Below are positions 6,005-6,867 of a stretch of 6,867 nt of DNA, in pieces. The stretch comes from Betaproteobacteria bacterium (GTDB lineage: Bacteria; Pseudomonadota; Gammaproteobacteria; Burkholderiales; SG8-39): assembly GCA_029858545.1 (NCBI GenBank), contig JAOUFA010000193.1, positions 1 through 6,867 on the forward strand, in the 5' to 3' direction. The stretch's first letter is position 1, and every line of letters begins with the position of its first letter. Below the pieces are notes generated by a model. The model saw nothing but the letters and a program-made list of their open reading frames with translations. It did no database searches and was not told the DNA's origin. A program made the position numbers and the translations under genes.

Positions 6005-6074
6005 GTCGAATTGCGCCAAAGCCGCGAATTGTGGCCTTCGCCCCCCTCAATTCCGCTCTTTGACGCAATTTGAC
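6005..6074. repeat. 70-bp imperfect palindrome (long hairpin) between gloB and mltD
   Basis: The outer arms GTCGAATTGCGCCAAAG (6005-6021) and CTTTGACGCAATTTGAC (6058-6074) are inverted copies matching at 15 of 17 positions. In RNA one mismatch becomes a G-U pair, leaving only C6016/A6063 unpaired. Inside, GCGAATTG (6024-6031) pairs with CAATTCCGC (6048-6056) apart from one bulged C. At the tip GGC (6033-6035) can pair with GCC (6040-6042) around a four-base loop. It begins 20 bases after the gloB stop. No T-run follows on either strand, so a standard rho-independent terminator is not supported. It could stabilise the gloB transcript end, be a dispersed palindromic element, or bind a regulator near mltD. 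Confidence 0.7.
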
Positions 6075-6095
6075 CCCCGGTGCGGGAGTTCTTCT

Positions 6096-6124
6096 TTGAC
6101 CCGCCTCCGATCCGTGGCTAACAT
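6096..6124 (+). promoter_or_regulatory. Sigma70-type promoter for mltD
   Basis: TTGACC (6096-6101, five of six) and TAACAT (6119-6124, four of six) are exactly 17 bases apart. The predicted transcription start near 6131 leaves a leader of about 28 bases that contains AGGAG. This also argues against the in-frame upstream GTG at 6114 as the mltD start, since it would lie outside the transcript. No experiment supports it. Confidence 0.5.
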
Positions 6125-6141
6125 CGCTACCGTCCCCACTC

Positions 6142-6146
6142 AGGAG
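6142..6146 (+). promoter_or_regulatory. Ribosome binding site of mltD (AGGAG)
   Basis: AGGAG is a perfect Shine-Dalgarno core, but it lies 12 bases before ATG 6159, longer than usual. It is the only good site near the lipoprotein signal peptide and supports that ATG. Confidence 0.5.
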
Positions 6147-6158
6147 CGCCTGACGCTC

Positions 6159-6867
6159 ATGCAAGGCTTCCGCACCTGCTCGCTTATCGTTGTCGCCGCG
6201 ACGCTGTTGTCGGCTTGTGCGACGCAGTTTCCCGAACTCCCGCAGGATGCGGTGGCGGCCGCCGAGGTAGCGCCCTTCGCGCGAACCGACCGTGCAAAGC
6301 CTTCGTCTGCGAGCCAGCAACCCGAGGCGGGAGGGCTTGCGGCGGCCCCCTCGCTGCCCGACGCGCGGCCTATACCCCCCCCCTCCCTCAGCCAGGCGGC
6401 CGCTCCTGCCGCAGCGCCTTTGTCCGAACCTTCGACGCCGGCCCCAGCCCCGAGTGGGTTGCCGCGTGTCGCACTCCCGATTGCCCCCACTGCCGCGCCC
6501 CCTCGTGCCCCTTCCGCGCCGCCCCCTCCATTCGAGGGTGAGCGCGTGCAAATCAGCGACCCACTACGCGGACTGAAGACGATCGATCGCACGCTTGCCG
6601 CCGATGACCTCTGGCAGCGCATCCGCTACGGTTTCGCGATGCCCGACCTGGACGACTCGCTGGTTCAGTCGAAGATCGACTGGTACGTCGCGCGGCCGGA
6701 CTACCTCAACAAGCTGTTCGAACGCAGCCGGAAGTACCTCTATTACATCGTCGAGGAACTGGAAAAACGCGGCATGCCGACCGAGCTCGCACTGCTGCCG
6801 ATGATCGAGAGTTCCTTCAATCCGATGGCCTACTCGCGGGCACATGCCTCCGGACTTTGGCAGTTCA
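6159..6867 (+). CDS. mltD: Membrane-bound lytic murein transglycosylase D (N-terminal part, runs off right edge)
   Basis: The first 236 codons are present. Residues 1-20 are a lipoprotein signal peptide with lipobox LSAC, giving lipid-modified C20. Residues about 22-125 form an Ala/Pro-rich, probably unstructured linker. From DLWQRIRYGFAMPDLDD (150-166) on, the sequence follows MltD: WYVARPDYL (175-183), RKYLYYIVEELEKRGMP (191-207), then ELALLPMIESSF (209-220) with catalytic glutamate E217, and ASGLWQF at the edge. The enzyme cleaves peptidoglycan glycan strands to 1,6-anhydromuramoyl ends in the periplasm, anchored in a membrane. MltD proteins normally carry C-terminal LysM repeats, which would lie outside. 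A run of nine C bases (6375-6383) falls within the linker coding sequence. The gene follows gloB, as in E. coli, but has its own promoter here. ATG 6159 is chosen from signal-peptide length. Confidence 0.95.
   Translation, partial: MQGFRTCSLIVVAATLLSACATQFPELPQDAVAAAEVAPFARTDRAKPSSASQQPEAGGLAAAPSLPDARPIPPPSLSQAAAPAAAPLSEPSTPAPAPSGLPRVALPIAPTAAPPRAPSAPPPPFEGERVQISDPLRGLKTIDRTLAADDLWQRIRYGFAMPDLDDSLVQSKIDWYVARPDYLNKLFERSRKYLYYIVEELEKRGMPTELALLPMIESSFNPMAYSRAHASGLWQF

Noticed and set aside
6114..6158. An upstream in-frame GTG start for mltD
   Set aside because: It would give an unusually long signal peptide and lies upstream of the predicted transcription start.
5574..6551. A 325-codon open frame on the minus strand across the end of gloB and the start of mltD
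   Set aside because: Its translation is low-complexity Arg/Gly-rich sequence with no family resemblance, and it is antisense to two clearly recognisable genes. GC-rich DNA often keeps such antisense frames open.

Overview
The window reads as an ordinary chromosomal segment of a GC-rich proteobacterium, most likely a betaproteobacterium. This is inferred from the strong G/C preference at third codon positions, from the YafS-type methyltransferase / rnhA / dnaQ / gloB / mltD neighbourhood, and from rnhA and dnaQ being co-directional. In E. coli those two genes are divergent. No tRNA, rRNA, CRISPR array, insertion sequence or phage gene was seen. I did not find a clearly new multi-gene system. 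The least explained element is a 70-bp imperfect palindrome between gloB and mltD.

Left part (1-2144, all minus strand). A histone-deacetylase-family amidohydrolase (1206-2144) is followed after 99 bp by hpaH, a 2-oxohepta-enedioate hydratase (324-1106). hpaH is joined by a one-base stop/start overlap to the N-terminal 108 codons of a MetE-like zinc methyltransferase that runs off the left edge. The hydratase belongs to aromatic meta-cleavage catabolism, but no other gene of that pathway is visible.

Centre (2145-3279). A 118-bp divergent gap separates the deacetylase gene from a plus-strand MoxR-type AAA+ ATPase (2263-3222). The DUF58, VWA and transglutaminase partners that usually follow moxR are absent. 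A 57-bp gap with no recognisable terminator then leads to the convergent dnaQ.

Right part (3280-6867). A tight minus-strand operon runs YafS-like methyltransferase -> rnhA -> dnaQ, with a 4-base GTGA overlap and then a direct TAG/ATG abutment. It pairs RNase HI with the proofreading subunit of DNA polymerase III. Divergent from it, and sharing the start-codon CATG if the longer methyltransferase start is right, is gloB (glyoxalase II). A 173-bp gap holding the palindrome and a good sigma70-like promoter then leads to mltD, a lipoprotein lytic transglycosylase cut by the right edge just after its catalytic glutamate.
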